Source: Betaproteobacteria bacterium (GTDB taxonomy: Bacteria; Pseudomonadota; Gammaproteobacteria; Burkholderiales; SG8-39). From it: a stretch of 46,310 bases of DNA. The stretch spans positions 1 to 46,310 of the forward strand of contig CANKMT010000041.1 in NCBI GenBank assembly GCA_947482825.1, given 5' to 3'. Below, in pieces: positions 8,115-17,170 of the stretch. The position numbers and the translations under genes were made by a program. The notes beneath the pieces were generated by a model. That model was not told where the DNA came from. It saw nothing but the letters and a program-made list of their open reading frames with translations, and searched no databases. Positions within the stretch are counted from its first letter, which is position 1; every line of letters starts with the position of its first letter.

Positions 8115-9785
8115 ATGGATCCATCGCTTACTCTATCGGCAAGACGGCCCGTGGCTTTGCCCAGGATCAAACCCTCCTTGCTCGAGATGGCCTCCGGAGC
8201 GGTCGCCTTGGCGATCGCGCTCCCGCTGGCGGTGGTCGTTTTGAACCTGTTCGTGCCGCGCGCCGAGATCTGGGCGCATCTGGCAGCGACCGTGCTGCCG
8301 GATTATCTCTGGAACACGCTGTTGCTGGCTTCAGGCGTCGGCGCGGGAGTGACCGTGGTGGGCGTCAGTTGCGCCTGGCTCACCAGCATGTGCCAGTTTC
8401 CCGGCCGGCGGGGGTTCGAGTGGGCGCTGATCCTGCCGATCGCGATGCCCGCGTATGTGATGGCCTACGTTTACACCGATTTCCTCCAGTTTTCCGGGCC
8501 GCTGCAAACCGCCCTGCGAGAGTGGACCGGCTGGCGCGCTGGCGACTACGTATTGCCGGACATCCGCTCCCTGGGCGGCGCAATCTTTGTCCTGGTCGCT
8601 GTCCTGTATCCCTACGTATACCTGCTGGCGCGCACGGCCTTTCTCGAGCAGTCCGGGTCGAGCCTTGAAACGGCGCGCGCGCTGGGGCATGGACCCCTGC
8701 GAACCTTTTTTCGTGTGGCACTGCCTCTGGCGCGGCCGGCAATCGTCGCCGGCGTGGCCCTTGCGATGATGGAGACGCTGGCCGACTACGGGACGGTGGC
8801 CTATTTCGGCGTCGACACGTTTTCCACCGGCGTTTTCCGTGCCTGGTTCTCCCTTGGAGACCCGGTGGCGGCCGCGCAGATCGGCGCGCTCCTGCTGCTC
8901 GGCGTCGGATGTGTCCTCGCGCTCGAACGCGGCTTGCGCGGGCGTTCGGCCTTCCACGCGGGTCCGAGGCGCGCACCCTCGCCACATGTGCTGGTGGGCG
9001 GGCAGGCCGCCGGCGCGATCCTGGTTTGCCTGCTTCCAGCGCTCGGCGGATTCGTCGCGCCGCTGGCGCTGCTCCTGCGCCTTGCCATGCAGGACACCGA
9101 ACCCGGGTTCTCGCAACGCTTCGCCGGACTTGCATTCAACAGCTTCACGCTGGCGGGTATCACCGCCGTGCTCGCGATCGTGGGTGCCCTTGCGATCGCC
9201 TACGCCGCGCGTCTGCGGCCCGGTCCGCTCGCGAATCTTGCGAACCGCACGGCCGGCCTCGGCTACGCGATTCCGGGCGTGGTCATTGCCGTGGGCGTGC
9301 TCGTGCCGGTGACCTGGTTCGATCGTTGGCTCGCAGGCTGGCTTGCAGCGCAGTTCGGCATTGCGCCCCAGCTCTGGCTGAGCGGAACCATTGCCGCCCT
9401 CGTTTATGCGTACCTCGTTCGCTTCATGTCGATTTCGCTCCAGACGGTCGAGGCGGGCCTCGCCAAGATCAAGCCCAGCATGGACGATGCGGCGCGCAGT
9501 CTCGGCTTGCGCCCGTCGCAGGCGCTGGTGCGCGTGCACGCGCCGTTGCTTGCGCGCAGCCTGCTTGCCGCAGGCCTGCTCGTGTTCGTCGATGTCATGA
9601 AGGAATTGCCGGCAACGCTCGCAATGCGCCCGTTCAACTTCGACACGCTCGCGGTGCAGACCTACAACCTCGCGAAGGACGAACGGCTTGCCGAGGCTTC
9701 CGTGGTGGCGCTTGCAATCCTCGCGGTCGGCATGATTCCCGTCTTCATGCTTGCGCGCACGATGGCGCGGAGGCAAGGCGCCTAG
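8115..9785 (+). CDS. fbpB: Ferric iron ABC transporter permease (FbpB-like, fused two-domain)
   Basis: I start at ATG 8115 (MDPSLTLS); the open frame extends upstream through the Fur-like box, so the longer start is unlikely. The 556-residue protein has about 12 hydrophobic segments forming two tandem binding-protein-dependent permease domains (about residues 55-260 and 310-550). Each has an EAA-type loop: SLETARALGHGPLRTFFRVA in the first half and DDAARSLGLRPSQALVRVH in the second, where the ATPase docks. This length and duplication are typical of FbpB/SfuB Fe3+ permeases. It is divergent from fbpC and convergent with fbpA. Its TAG stop shares the tetranucleotide CTAG with the fbpA stop on the other strand. 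Confidence 0.88.
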   Translation: MDPSLTLSARRPVALPRIKPSLLEMASGAVALAIALPLAVVVLNLFVPRAEIWAHLAATVLPDYLWNTLLLASGVGAGVTVVGVSCAWLTSMCQFPGRRGFEWALILPIAMPAYVMAYVYTDFLQFSGPLQTALREWTGWRAGDYVLPDIRSLGGAIFVLVAVLYPYVYLLARTAFLEQSGSSLETARALGHGPLRTFFRVALPLARPAIVAGVALAMMETLADYGTVAYFGVDTFSTGVFRAWFSLGDPVAAAQIGALLLLGVGCVLALERGLRGRSAFHAGPRRAPSPHVLVGGQAAGAILVCLLPALGGFVAPLALLLRLAMQDTEPGFSQRFAGLAFNSFTLAGITAVLAIVGALAIAYAARLRPGPLANLANRTAGLGYAIPGVVIAVGVLVPVTWFDRWLAGWLAAQFGIAPQLWLSGTIAALVYAYLVRFMSISLQTVEAGLAKIKPSMDDAARSLGLRPSQALVRVHAPLLARSLLAAGLLVFVDVMKELPATLAMRPFNFDTLAVQTYNLAKDERLAEASVVALAILAVGMIPVFMLARTMARRQGA

Positions 9786-10819
9786 CGCCAGCCGGCGCGA
9801 TCGTAGACTTTCTGCGCGGCCGGCTGGTTGCGGCCGAACACGCTCACGTTGAGCTGGTCGGACTTGAACTGGCCCAGTGAGGCCAATTCCCGGTTGTCGA
9901 CGCCGACTGCGGCAACGACTGTGAATTCATTGTTGCCGTTTGCGAAATAGCGCTGTGCATCGTCGCTCGCGAGGTATTCGAGGAACTTCACGGCGGCTTC
10001 GCGGTGGGGCGCCGATTTCAGCACGCCTGCGCCGGAAATGTTCACGTGCGTGCCGCGGTTCTCCTGGTTCGGCCAAATGAAGCCGACCCGTTCGATCGCG
10101 GCTCTCTCATCGGCCTTCACGGCCTTCATCATGCGCACGTAGTAATAGGTGTTGACGAGGCTCAGCGCGCACTCACCCGAGGCCAGCGCCTTGATCTGGT
10201 CGGTGTCGCCGCCTTTGGGGGCGCGCGCGAAATTCGCCACGACGCCTTTGGCCCAGGCTTCGGCTTTGGGCTCGCCGTGGTGGTCGATCAGTGCGCACAT
10301 CAGCGAGAGGTTGTACATGTTCGACGACGAACGCATGCACACCTTGCCCTTCCACTTGGGGTCGGCGAGGTCTTCGTAGTTCCTGACTTCGCCCGGCTTC
10401 ACCTGGTCCTTTGCGTAGATGATCACGCGTGCGCGCGACGAAAAACCAAACCAGAGGCCGTCGGGCTGGCGCAGCGAGGAGGGGATGCGTGCTTCCAGTG
10501 CCGCGGACTTCACCGGCTGGAAAAGCCCCATCTGCTCGGCGCGCCACAATCGGCCTGCGTCGACCGTGACCAGCACGTCGGCGGGGCTGGCCACCCCCTC
10601 GTTGCGCAGCCGCTCGAGCAAGGCATCCTCGGGCGCCTCGATCCGGTTGATCCTTACGCCGGTCAGCTTGGTGAAGTTCGCGTAAAGCGCTTCGTCGGTG
10701 TTGTAGTGGCGCGAGGAGTATAGGTTCAGCACTTTTTCCTGCGCTGTCGCCGGCAGGGGGCTTGCACTGCAGATCGCCAGAGCGGCGGCGACAATGGATT
10801 TCCTAGTCAGGACAGGCAT
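9782..10819 (-). CDS. fbpA: Periplasmic ferric iron-binding protein (FbpA-like)
   Basis: 345 residues with a Sec signal peptide (basic MPVLTRK, hydrophobic IVAAALAICSAS, cleavage near ATAQ). The mature protein starts VLNLYSSRHYNTDE, the usual first strand of FbpA/FutA iron-binding proteins with a His/Tyr ligand region, and has the adjacent-tyrosine iron-binding motif NTYYYVRMM in the second lobe. It delivers Fe3+ to FbpB/FbpC. It is a single-gene unit on the minus strand with tandem Fur-like dyads upstream. In many bacteria fbpA, fbpB and fbpC form one operon; here A and B converge while B and C diverge. The stop codon overlaps that of fbpB in the sequence CTAG. Confidence 0.9.
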   Translation of the reverse strand: MPVLTRKSIVAAALAICSASPLPATAQEKVLNLYSSRHYNTDEALYANFTKLTGVRINRIEAPEDALLERLRNEGVASPADVLVTVDAGRLWRAEQMGLFQPVKSAALEARIPSSLRQPDGLWFGFSSRARVIIYAKDQVKPGEVRNYEDLADPKWKGKVCMRSSSNMYNLSLMCALIDHHGEPKAEAWAKGVVANFARAPKGGDTDQIKALASGECALSLVNTYYYVRMMKAVKADERAAIERVGFIWPNQENRGTHVNISGAGVLKSAPHREAAVKFLEYLASDDAQRYFANGNNEFTVVAAVGVDNRELASLGQFKSDQLNVSVFGRNQPAAQKVYDRAGWR

Positions 10820-10850
10820 TTGGGATCCAAGGTCGAAGAAAGATGTAATT

Positions 10851-10900
10851 GATAATAACTCGCATTCTCACTTAAATCAAGAATGAGACTTATTGTCATT
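10851..10900. promoter_or_regulatory. Two Fur-like dyads upstream of fbpA
   Basis: The first (10851-10869, GATAATAACTCGCATTCTC) matches 13 of 19 positions of the Fur consensus. The second (10882-10900) is an imperfect dyad with arms AATGA and TCATT, seven of nine base pairs complementary. Their starts are 31 bp apart, about three helical turns, so dimers could bind on one face. They lie 32-81 bp upstream of the fbpA ATG, which supports iron repression. Confidence 0.55.
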
Positions 10901-10936
10901 AACCTCTCGAGGGTCGGTGCGACGCCTTTCCTGCAC

Positions 10937-11503
10937 TCAAATCTGGACGTCGATCCGCCGTGCCCCGTTCCAGCGCTTGGACCAGTACGCGCTCTTGAGA
11001 CTTTCGATCCGTACCGCAACGCCGGTCCTGGGCGCGTGGATGAAGCGGCCTTCCCCGAGATAGATGCCCACATGCGAGAAGGGCCGGTTCAGCGTGTTGT
11101 AGAAGACGAGGTCCCCGGGCTTGAGTTCTTCGGACGAAACCGGCCGCCCGGCCTGGCTCTGGTCCATCGAAGTGCGCGGCAATCGGATGCCGTAGCCTTC
11201 GCGAAAGACGTGCGCCACAAGACCGCTGCAGTCGAACCCCGTCGCATGGGAATTGCCGCCGTATTTGTAGTCGACGCCAATCGAGGTCAGGACCTGGAAA
11301 AGCATTTCCGAATGCTCTGGAGCCGCACGCTGGGCGGGCGCAGTCGCTTGCGGCATCACCGGCGCAGGTGCTCGCGGGACTGCACTGCGCGGGATTGCCC
11401 GCGCCTGTACCGGCTCTTCTACTGGCGCCGGCGTATAGGCATTTCCGCCGCAACCTGCGATGGCGGCCGAAAAGATCATCACATACAATAAGTTATAACG
11501 CAT
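10937..11503 (-). CDS. NlpC/P60 family cell-wall hydrolase, probable lipoprotein
   Basis: I take ATG 11503, which gives MRYNLLYVMIFSAAIAGC: a short signal peptide with lipobox IAGC, lipidation at C18. The longer frame start at 11545 would place an extra hydrophobic segment in front and is less likely. After a Pro/Ala-rich linker (about 25-60) comes an NlpC/P60 (C40 peptidase) domain: GFDCSGL with nucleophile C92, SHVGIYLG with H144, and HAP with H156. 188 residues is the usual size of Spr/MepS-like endopeptidases, which cut cross-links between D-iso-Glu and diaminopimelate in peptidoglycan. It would act in the periplasm, anchored to a membrane. It stands alone between fbpA and the divergent secretin-like gene. 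Confidence 0.85.
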   Translation of the reverse strand: MRYNLLYVMIFSAAIAGCGGNAYTPAPVEEPVQARAIPRSAVPRAPAPVMPQATAPAQRAAPEHSEMLFQVLTSIGVDYKYGGNSHATGFDCSGLVAHVFREGYGIRLPRTSMDQSQAGRPVSSEELKPGDLVFYNTLNRPFSHVGIYLGEGRFIHAPRTGVAVRIESLKSAYWSKRWNGARRIDVQI

Positions 11504-11607
11504 AATTGAAGTAATGTAGATTACAATCGCGTGGATGTAAAGCACGACTGCATTGGCAGCCTCATGCCGAGGGGCCTGGACGCTGGCCGGGGCGCGATGC
11601 CAGTAAG

Positions 11608-12462
11608 ATGCCGCACCGGATGCATCCTATGACTCGCGCCCTCCTGCTCGCACTCGCCTGCCTCCTTGTCCACGCCCCCCAACTGCTGGCGCAGGGCGGC
11701 CTGGAGGTCGTTCCGCTCAGGCACCGGAGCGCCGAGGAGGTGCTTCCGGTGCTGCGCCCGCTCGTTTCGCCGGGCGGGGCGATCACTGGCCAGGGCTACC
11801 AGCTCTTCGTGCGTACTAGCGCGGCCAACTTCGAAGAGTTGAAGCGGGCACTTGCTGCGATCGACACGCCGCAGCGCCGCTTGTTGATCTCCGTCAGGTT
11901 CGACAGCATGGCCGAATCGACGCGCAATTCGGTGGAGGCGCGCGGCACGCTGAGATCTGGGGACGCGAGCGTCGGCAACCAGCGTGTGCCCTCAGACCGC
12001 TCGCAAGCGCAGGTGCGCGTGCTCTCGAGCCGCAGCGGTGCCGACGATCGTGTCGACCAGCGCGTGCAGGTGCTTGAAGGTGCGCGCGCGCTCATTTCGA
12101 CCGGGCAGTCCCGGCCGCTCACACAGCAACAGGTCTTTACCGGCCCCGGTGGGACTGTGGTGCGCGAGGCAACGACGCTCCAGGACATGGAAACCGGCTT
12201 CGAAGTGACGCCGCGCCTTTCCGGCAACACGGTATTCCTCGACATCCATCCCCAGCGCGAAACGCCCGGTGCGCTCGGCCCCGGCAGCGTGCAATCGCAA
12301 CGGGTGTCGAGCAGCATCCGCGCGCCGCTCGGCGAACGGGTGGAACTTGGTTCGGCCGCGGAATCCTCAGCGAGCGCCGCGGCCGGCGTGCTTTCCTCGC
12401 GGGACGCGAGCCGGATGCAGACCCGCAGCGTCTGGGTGCGCGTCGAGGAGCTGCGGCCCTGA
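11608..12462 (+). CDS. Short secretin-domain protein
   Basis: 284 residues from ATG 11608; ATG 11620 or 11629 (MTRALLLALACLLVHAP) are equally possible and give a cleaner signal peptide ending near LLAQ. Residues about 30-90 form an N1-like secretin subdomain (EVVPLRHRSAEEVLPVLRPL, ALAAIDTPQR). The rest resembles a degenerate secretin beta region (GFEVTPRLSGNTVFLDIHP, SSSIRAPLGERVELG) typical of type II/IV secretion outer-membrane proteins. It is much shorter than true secretins (450-700 residues) and no secretion genes are near. It may be an accessory or partial secretin. The helicase gene follows directly, its reading frame overlapping this gene's stop codon. Confidence 0.6.
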   Translation: MPHRMHPMTRALLLALACLLVHAPQLLAQGGLEVVPLRHRSAEEVLPVLRPLVSPGGAITGQGYQLFVRTSAANFEELKRALAAIDTPQRRLLISVRFDSMAESTRNSVEARGTLRSGDASVGNQRVPSDRSQAQVRVLSSRSGADDRVDQRVQVLEGARALISTGQSRPLTQQQVFTGPGGTVVREATTLQDMETGFEVTPRLSGNTVFLDIHPQRETPGALGPGSVQSQRVSSSIRAPLGERVELGSAAESSASAAAGVLSSRDASRMQTRSVWVRVEELRP

Positions 12463-12524
12463 GCAGCGCCCCGATTGAAGCGCTCGGCCTCATCTTCGGC
12501 GAAAAGGGATCGCTTGCGGGCGCT

Positions 12525-14444
12525 GTGCCCGGCTACAAGGTGCGCGAGCAGCAGATCGATCTTGCGCAACGCATCCTGCATGCGATCGAGTCCACCTCCG
12601 TGCTCGTTGCCGAAGCGGGCACCGGGACCGGCAAGACCTTCGCCTACCTCGTGCCGGCGCTCCTCGCCGGCGGCAAGGTGCTCATTTCCACCGGCACCAA
12701 GAACCTGCAGGACCAGTTGTTCGACCGGGACCTGCCCGCGGTGCGCAGCGCCATCGGCGCCGGGAACACCATAGCGCTCCTCAAGGGCCGCTCGAACTAC
12801 GTCTGCCTCTACCGCCTCGAGCGCGCACGCACCGAGGCCCGGCCCGGTTCACGCGAGGAAGTCGCGCAGCTCGCCGCCATCGAGCGGTTTTCGCGGCAAA
12901 CGACGACGGGGGATCGCGGTGATCTTGCCGAGGTTGCCGAGAATTCGCCGGTCTGGATCCACGCCACTTCGACGCGCGAAAACTGCCTGGGGCAGGACTG
13001 CCCGAAGTACAAGGACTGTTTCGTGATCACGGCGCGCAGGAATGCGCTCGCGGCGGACGTCGTGGTCATCAACCACCACCTCTTCTTCGCCGACGTGATG
13101 CTGCGCGACGAGGGTCTCGCGGAGCTGTTGCCGGCGTGCAACACCGTGATCTTCGACGAAGCGCACCAGTTGCCGGACACGGCGCGCCTGTTCTTCGGCG
13201 ACTCCGTGTCCACCGGGCAGGTACTCGACCTCGCCCGAGACACGCGCATGGAGCTTCGTGCAGCCGGCGGGGCGCTTCCCGACCTGGACCGGGCGGCGAC
13301 GAAACTGGACAAGGCGGCGCGCGACTTGCGCCTGGTCTTTCGTGAGGACAGCGTGAGGTACGCGTTGTCGCAGGCAGCGCGCACGGCGGAATTCACGCCG
13401 GCGGTAACCGAGTTGGCAGCCGCGCTTTCGGCCTTCAGGACCCTGCTCGAATCGCAGGCCGAGCGTTCCGAGGGTCTGGCCGGGTGCCTGCGCCGCACCG
13501 AGGAGACGCGCGCCAAGCTCACTCGCTGGCAGGACACGGGCGACCTCGAGGCCGTGCGCTGGGTCGAAGTCTTCGCCAGCGCCCTGCAATTGCACACTAC
13601 GCCGCTGCGCACGGCCGAACTGTTCAGGAAGCAGATGGACGACCATCCGCGCGCGTGGATCATGACCTCCGCGACACTCGCCGTCGGCGAGGATTTCGGC
13701 CACTTCACGCGCGAGCTCGGGATCGAGGAAGCCGCCTCGGTCCGCTGGGAAAGCCCGTTCGACTTCGCCGGCAACGCGCTTTTCTACGTCCCCAGGAACC
13801 TCCCCGAACCGAACGACCCCGCATTCACCGAGAGCGTGATCGAGGCGGCCTATCCGGTGCTGCGCGCAAGCCGCGGCCGCGCGTTCCTCCTGTTCACGAC
13901 TTTGCGCGCCCTGCGCCGGGCCAAGGACCTGCTCGGCGACAAGCTCGCGCGCGACGGCCTCGACTATCCGCTGCTGGTGCAGGGCACCGGTTCGAGGAGC
14001 GAGCTGCTTGCGCGCTTCCGGCGCCTGGACAACCCGATCCTGCTGGGCAGCCAGTCGTTCTGGGAAGGCGTGGATGTGCGCGGTGAGGCCTTGTCGCTGG
14101 TCGTGATCGACAAGCTGCCTTTTGCGCCGCCGGACGACCCGGTGCTCGCCGCGCGCATCGACGCGCTGCGCGCCAAGGGCGGCAACCCTTTCATGGAATT
14201 GCAGCTTCCGCAGGCGATCCTGCAGCTCAAGCAAGGCGCCGGCCGCCTGATCCGGGACGAGACCGACCGCGGAGTTCTGGTGGTCTGCGACCCGCGCCTG
14301 TACTCCAAGCCTTACGGCCGCACGATCCGCGGGAGCCTGCCGCCGATGCGCGCGACGCGCGAACTGCAGGATGTCGTGGCGTTCTTCAACGAGGCGTCCG
14401 ATAGAATTCCCTCCCTTTCACCCACCGAACAAGGAACGGCATGA
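12525..14444 (+). CDS. yoaA: ATP-dependent DNA helicase of the DinG/YoaA (XPD-like) family
   Basis: 639 residues from GTG 12525, but homology continues upstream: the in-frame codons before it encode FGEKGSLAGAVPGY, which aligns with the YoaA start (DGQLAKAIPGF). The real start may be CTG 12459, overlapping the preceding stop as CTGA, since no ATG/GTG/TTG is in frame there. Superfamily 2 motifs are clear: Walker A AGTGTGKT (31-38), DEAH box 211-214, and motif VI-like QGAGRLIR. Four cysteines (C94, C154, C159, C165; ENCLGQDCPKYKDC) fit the [4Fe-4S] cluster of XPD-family 5'-3' helicases. YoaA acts with the polymerase clamp-loader chi subunit in rescuing stalled forks in E. coli. The 3' end overlaps the next gene by four bases (ATGA). 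Confidence 0.88.
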   Translation: MPGYKVREQQIDLAQRILHAIESTSVLVAEAGTGTGKTFAYLVPALLAGGKVLISTGTKNLQDQLFDRDLPAVRSAIGAGNTIALLKGRSNYVCLYRLERARTEARPGSREEVAQLAAIERFSRQTTTGDRGDLAEVAENSPVWIHATSTRENCLGQDCPKYKDCFVITARRNALAADVVVINHHLFFADVMLRDEGLAELLPACNTVIFDEAHQLPDTARLFFGDSVSTGQVLDLARDTRMELRAAGGALPDLDRAATKLDKAARDLRLVFREDSVRYALSQAARTAEFTPAVTELAAALSAFRTLLESQAERSEGLAGCLRRTEETRAKLTRWQDTGDLEAVRWVEVFASALQLHTTPLRTAELFRKQMDDHPRAWIMTSATLAVGEDFGHFTRELGIEEAASVRWESPFDFAGNALFYVPRNLPEPNDPAFTESVIEAAYPVLRASRGRAFLLFTTLRALRRAKDLLGDKLARDGLDYPLLVQGTGSRSELLARFRRLDNPILLGSQSFWEGVDVRGEALSLVVIDKLPFAPPDDPVLAARIDALRAKGGNPFMELQLPQAILQLKQGAGRLIRDETDRGVLVVCDPRLYSKPYGRTIRGSLPPMRATRELQDVVAFFNEASDRIPSLSPTEQGTA

Positions 14445-15424
14445 AAGTCGTCATCACAGGAGGCGGGGGCATGCTCGGCTTCAAGCTTGCCAAGGCATTG
14501 CTCGCGCGCGGGCGCCTCACCGGCGCCGATGGCAAGGAATCTTCGATCACGAAGGTGACCCTTTTCGATACGGCGTTCCCCGCGGCGCTCCCACAGGATC
14601 CGCGGCTCGAAACAGTCACCGGCGACATCTCGGCGCGCGGGGTCCTGGCCAAGGTGGTCACACCCGATACCCAGTCGATCTTCCACCTGGCCTCGGTCGT
14701 TTCATCCGGCGCGGAAGCCGATTTCGACCTCGGCTGGCGCGTCAACCTCGACGGCGGGCGCACGCTCCTTGAGCTCGCGCGCAAATGCGCGAAGCCGCCG
14801 CGCTATGTTTTCTCCAGCTCGGTGGCTGCGTTCGGCGGCGACCTGCCGGAAGTGCTCGACGATTCGACCACGCCGAACCCGCAGACGTCCTACGGCGCGC
14901 AAAAAGTCTGCAACGAATATCTTGTCACCGACTACACGCGCAAGGGCTTCATCGACGGGCGCAGCCTGCGCCTGCCGACCATCGTCGTGCGTCCCGGCAA
15001 GCCCAATCTTGCGGCCTCGTCGTTTGCAAGCGGCGTGCTGCGCGAGCCCCTGAACGGCGTGGTGTCCGAATGCCCGGTGTCGCTGGACACCGGCGTCTGG
15101 CTGCTTTCGCCGGGGCGTTGCATCGAGTCCTTCATCCATGCGCACGAGACGCCTTCGGCCGCGTGGGGAATGAGCCCTGTGCTGAACCTGCCCGGCATCA
15201 CCGTGCCGGTCGCCGAAATGGTCGAGGCCATGCGCCGCGTGGCCGGCGACGCCGTGGCCAGGCGCGTCGTCTACAAGCCGGACGAGCGCATTCAGAGGAT
15301 CGTTGCCGGCTGGCCGGTGAAATTCCGCACGCCGCGCGCCCTTGGCATGGGTTTCAAGGCCGACCCGGATATCGACAGTGTGATCCGGGCCTATATCGGC
15401 GACGAGGGCATCCAGGTTTCCTAG
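14441..15424 (+). CDS. denD: NAD-dependent epimerase/dehydratase family protein, DenD-like (D-erythronate dehydrogenase)
   Basis: 327 residues of an extended short-chain dehydrogenase/reductase. The NAD-binding motif is GGGGMLG at residues 8-14, the catalytic region has SSSVAAFGG and Y-x3-K in SYGAQK, and SLRLPTIVVRPG follows. The overall sequence (long RPGKPN region, LNLPGI, KFRTPRA ending) resembles DenD, which oxidises D-erythronate to 2-oxo-tetronate. The partner kinase, isomerase and aldolase genes of the erythronate pathway are not in the window, so substrate is uncertain. The ATG lies in the helicase stop (ATGA), implying translational coupling despite unrelated functions. Confidence 0.7.
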   Translation: MKVVITGGGGMLGFKLAKALLARGRLTGADGKESSITKVTLFDTAFPAALPQDPRLETVTGDISARGVLAKVVTPDTQSIFHLASVVSSGAEADFDLGWRVNLDGGRTLLELARKCAKPPRYVFSSSVAAFGGDLPEVLDDSTTPNPQTSYGAQKVCNEYLVTDYTRKGFIDGRSLRLPTIVVRPGKPNLAASSFASGVLREPLNGVVSECPVSLDTGVWLLSPGRCIESFIHAHETPSAAWGMSPVLNLPGITVPVAEMVEAMRRVAGDAVARRVVYKPDERIQRIVAGWPVKFRTPRALGMGFKADPDIDSVIRAYIGDEGIQVS

Positions 15425-15519
15425 CGGAAGATGTACCGGTATAGGTAGTGAACTGACCGGACAGTCAATGCCGGCGCGGTCCGAAAGAAAGGAAAGTTCC
15501 GAATTCGAATGTGGAAGGC

Positions 15520-15541
15520 GGCTCGGCATGCGTGCCGGGCC
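15520..15541. terminator. Hairpin between convergent denD-like and XRE genes
   Basis: GGCTCGGCA pairs with TGCCGGGCC around a TGCG loop, a nine-pair stem with one G-U wobble. It lies just outside the XRE regulator stop (15544), where two convergent genes meet. There is no T tract on either strand, so factor-independent termination would be inefficient. Confidence 0.35.
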
Positions 15542-15543
15542 GG

Positions 15544-17121
15544 TCAGCGCGCGCGCCGCGCCTTGCTGATGATTTCCTCCCGGACATCGGTGATCTCGAG
15601 AGCACGCGAGACCCGCCCGCCGACACAATGCTCGGTGCGCGGGCAATCCGAGCTGCGCGGGCAGATGATGCGCGCGGGCCGCGCAAGCGCTTCCTCCACC
15701 CACGCAATGTTCAGCACCTTGGCTGCGCCGCCGATCGCTTCGACCGCGTGCTTGGGAATCCTGCCCTCGCCGCGATGGCTCAGGCATTCGGCGGTGATGC
15801 TCGCGACGATATGCTCGGCGTCCACGCCGTGCGAGCGCAGCGCGGGCAGGAGGTCGATCCCCACCGAAAGCACGTGGGGATTGCCCGCCATGTCCTCGGT
15901 GCGCCGAGAATGGCAGCAATAAAGGAGCGACTGGTTCCCGTCGCGCAGCACCGAGATCTGCGAGCCGCGATCGGCGCCGCGGGATTCGTTGAGCATGCGG
16001 AAAACCGCCCAGTTGGGGCAGGGATCAGGCACCTGCGCCATGTTGCCCCACGGCAGCGGAATCCCGTTGCCCCGGTATACCGCGCGCAGGTAACCCGGCG
16101 GGTAGGCATCGAAGAAATGCCAGTATGGGTAGGGCGACACCTTGGTCATGCGCCGCATCATGACCGCCGGGGTGAGGCCGATTTTTTCCCCCGCCTCGAC
16201 CCGGTGGGACTCCCGCGTCAGGAACCGCCTGAACGGGACCTTGGGGCAGAGCAGGGCGCCGGCAAAAAAGCTGCACTCGAAATCCCGCCACGCATGCAAA
16301 ACGTCCTGCGCGCTCATACCCGCGGCACTGTGCGCGCCGCCCGAGGCATGGCCCTCGGGGCTTCCGCCCATTTCACCGCCTGTGGCATGCGCGGATTTCA
16401 TCCCGTCGCCTTCGTGCAGGACCTGGTGGCCGAGGTGCGAGGCGAGATCGAACTTGAGGCGCGCCGGGTCTTTCTGCAGTTCGCGATTCAGGTAAATGGT
16501 GTGCGGCGCCTCGAAAAAGGAACGCAGCATGCTGCGAAGCTCGCGGTCGTTGTCCCGCGCGAGCACCGGTTTGCGGTCGAACCAGCGCACGGTGAGGCCG
16601 TGCTGCTTGCACAACTGCATGAGATCGTCCACGTCGAGGGGAAACTTCCGGGCGCCGACGCTCTCGGCGGCGCGCTCGAGATCAGGGAAGTCGTTTCGGG
16701 ACAGTTCCTGGTGCGAGCGGATCAGCAGGTGCGCGAACTGCCGGCCGGTGGTGCCGGTCTGCGCGAGCAGTTCCGGGATGGCCGCCTGAAGCAGTTCCTT
16801 GGAAAACAGGAACGCCGGTTCGAGCGGCACCCCGGCGGCGCCGCCCGCGCGCTGCTCCGGGGCGGGTGAATCCTCTTCGGGCGTGCCGTCGAGGAACCAA
16901 CGGGGATCGCGTTGGAACAACGTGGACAACAGCGTCAGCACTTCTTCGGAAGGCGTGCGCTTGCCGCTCTCGATCATGCTCAAGTAGGAAACCGACGGCG
17001 CGACCCGCGAATCGAGCTGGACGCATCGCGCCGAGAGGTCTTCGAGCGTCAGGCCGTTGCGTTTGCGCAGGGCGCGCAGCTTGGTGCCGAGGAAGTGGCT
17101 CTTGCGGGTGTGTTGGGACAT
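15544..17121 (-). CDS. XRE-family transcriptional regulator with large C-terminal domain (DUF3612-like)
   Basis: 525 residues. An N-terminal helix-turn-helix (about 10-75) is plain: GTKLRALRKRNGLTLEDLSA, SYLSMIESGKRTPSEEVL. The rest is a long IrrE-peptidase-like plus C-terminal sensory region of the ScfR/PrpC-repressor or DUF3612 type (KFDLASHLGHQVLHEGDG, FECSFFAGALLCPKVPFRRFL). In this superfamily the C-terminal half senses metabolites such as short-chain acyl-CoAs. A Gly/Ala/His-rich insert lies at about 240-265, and the C-terminus carries a cysteine motif (ICPRSSDCPRTEHC). It is divergent from the ketopantoate-reductase-like gene; the 141-bp gap between them contains an AT-rich palindrome, the likely operator for autoregulation and control of that gene. 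The effector is unknown. Confidence 0.75.
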   Translation of the reverse strand: MSQHTRKSHFLGTKLRALRKRNGLTLEDLSARCVQLDSRVAPSVSYLSMIESGKRTPSEEVLTLLSTLFQRDPRWFLDGTPEEDSPAPEQRAGGAAGVPLEPAFLFSKELLQAAIPELLAQTGTTGRQFAHLLIRSHQELSRNDFPDLERAAESVGARKFPLDVDDLMQLCKQHGLTVRWFDRKPVLARDNDRELRSMLRSFFEAPHTIYLNRELQKDPARLKFDLASHLGHQVLHEGDGMKSAHATGGEMGGSPEGHASGGAHSAAGMSAQDVLHAWRDFECSFFAGALLCPKVPFRRFLTRESHRVEAGEKIGLTPAVMMRRMTKVSPYPYWHFFDAYPPGYLRAVYRGNGIPLPWGNMAQVPDPCPNWAVFRMLNESRGADRGSQISVLRDGNQSLLYCCHSRRTEDMAGNPHVLSVGIDLLPALRSHGVDAEHIVASITAECLSHRGEGRIPKHAVEAIGGAAKVLNIAWVEEALARPARIICPRSSDCPRTEHCVGGRVSRALEITDVREEIISKARRAR

Positions 17122-17170
17122 GGGATCGGCGAAGGGTGGTGAAAGGCTGTTTGTAAAATTAACAGTGTGA

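Noticed and set aside
8331..9776. A 481-residue minus-strand open frame opposite fbpB
   Set aside because: Same kind of antisense composition artefact; the plus strand has clear permease helices and EAA loops.
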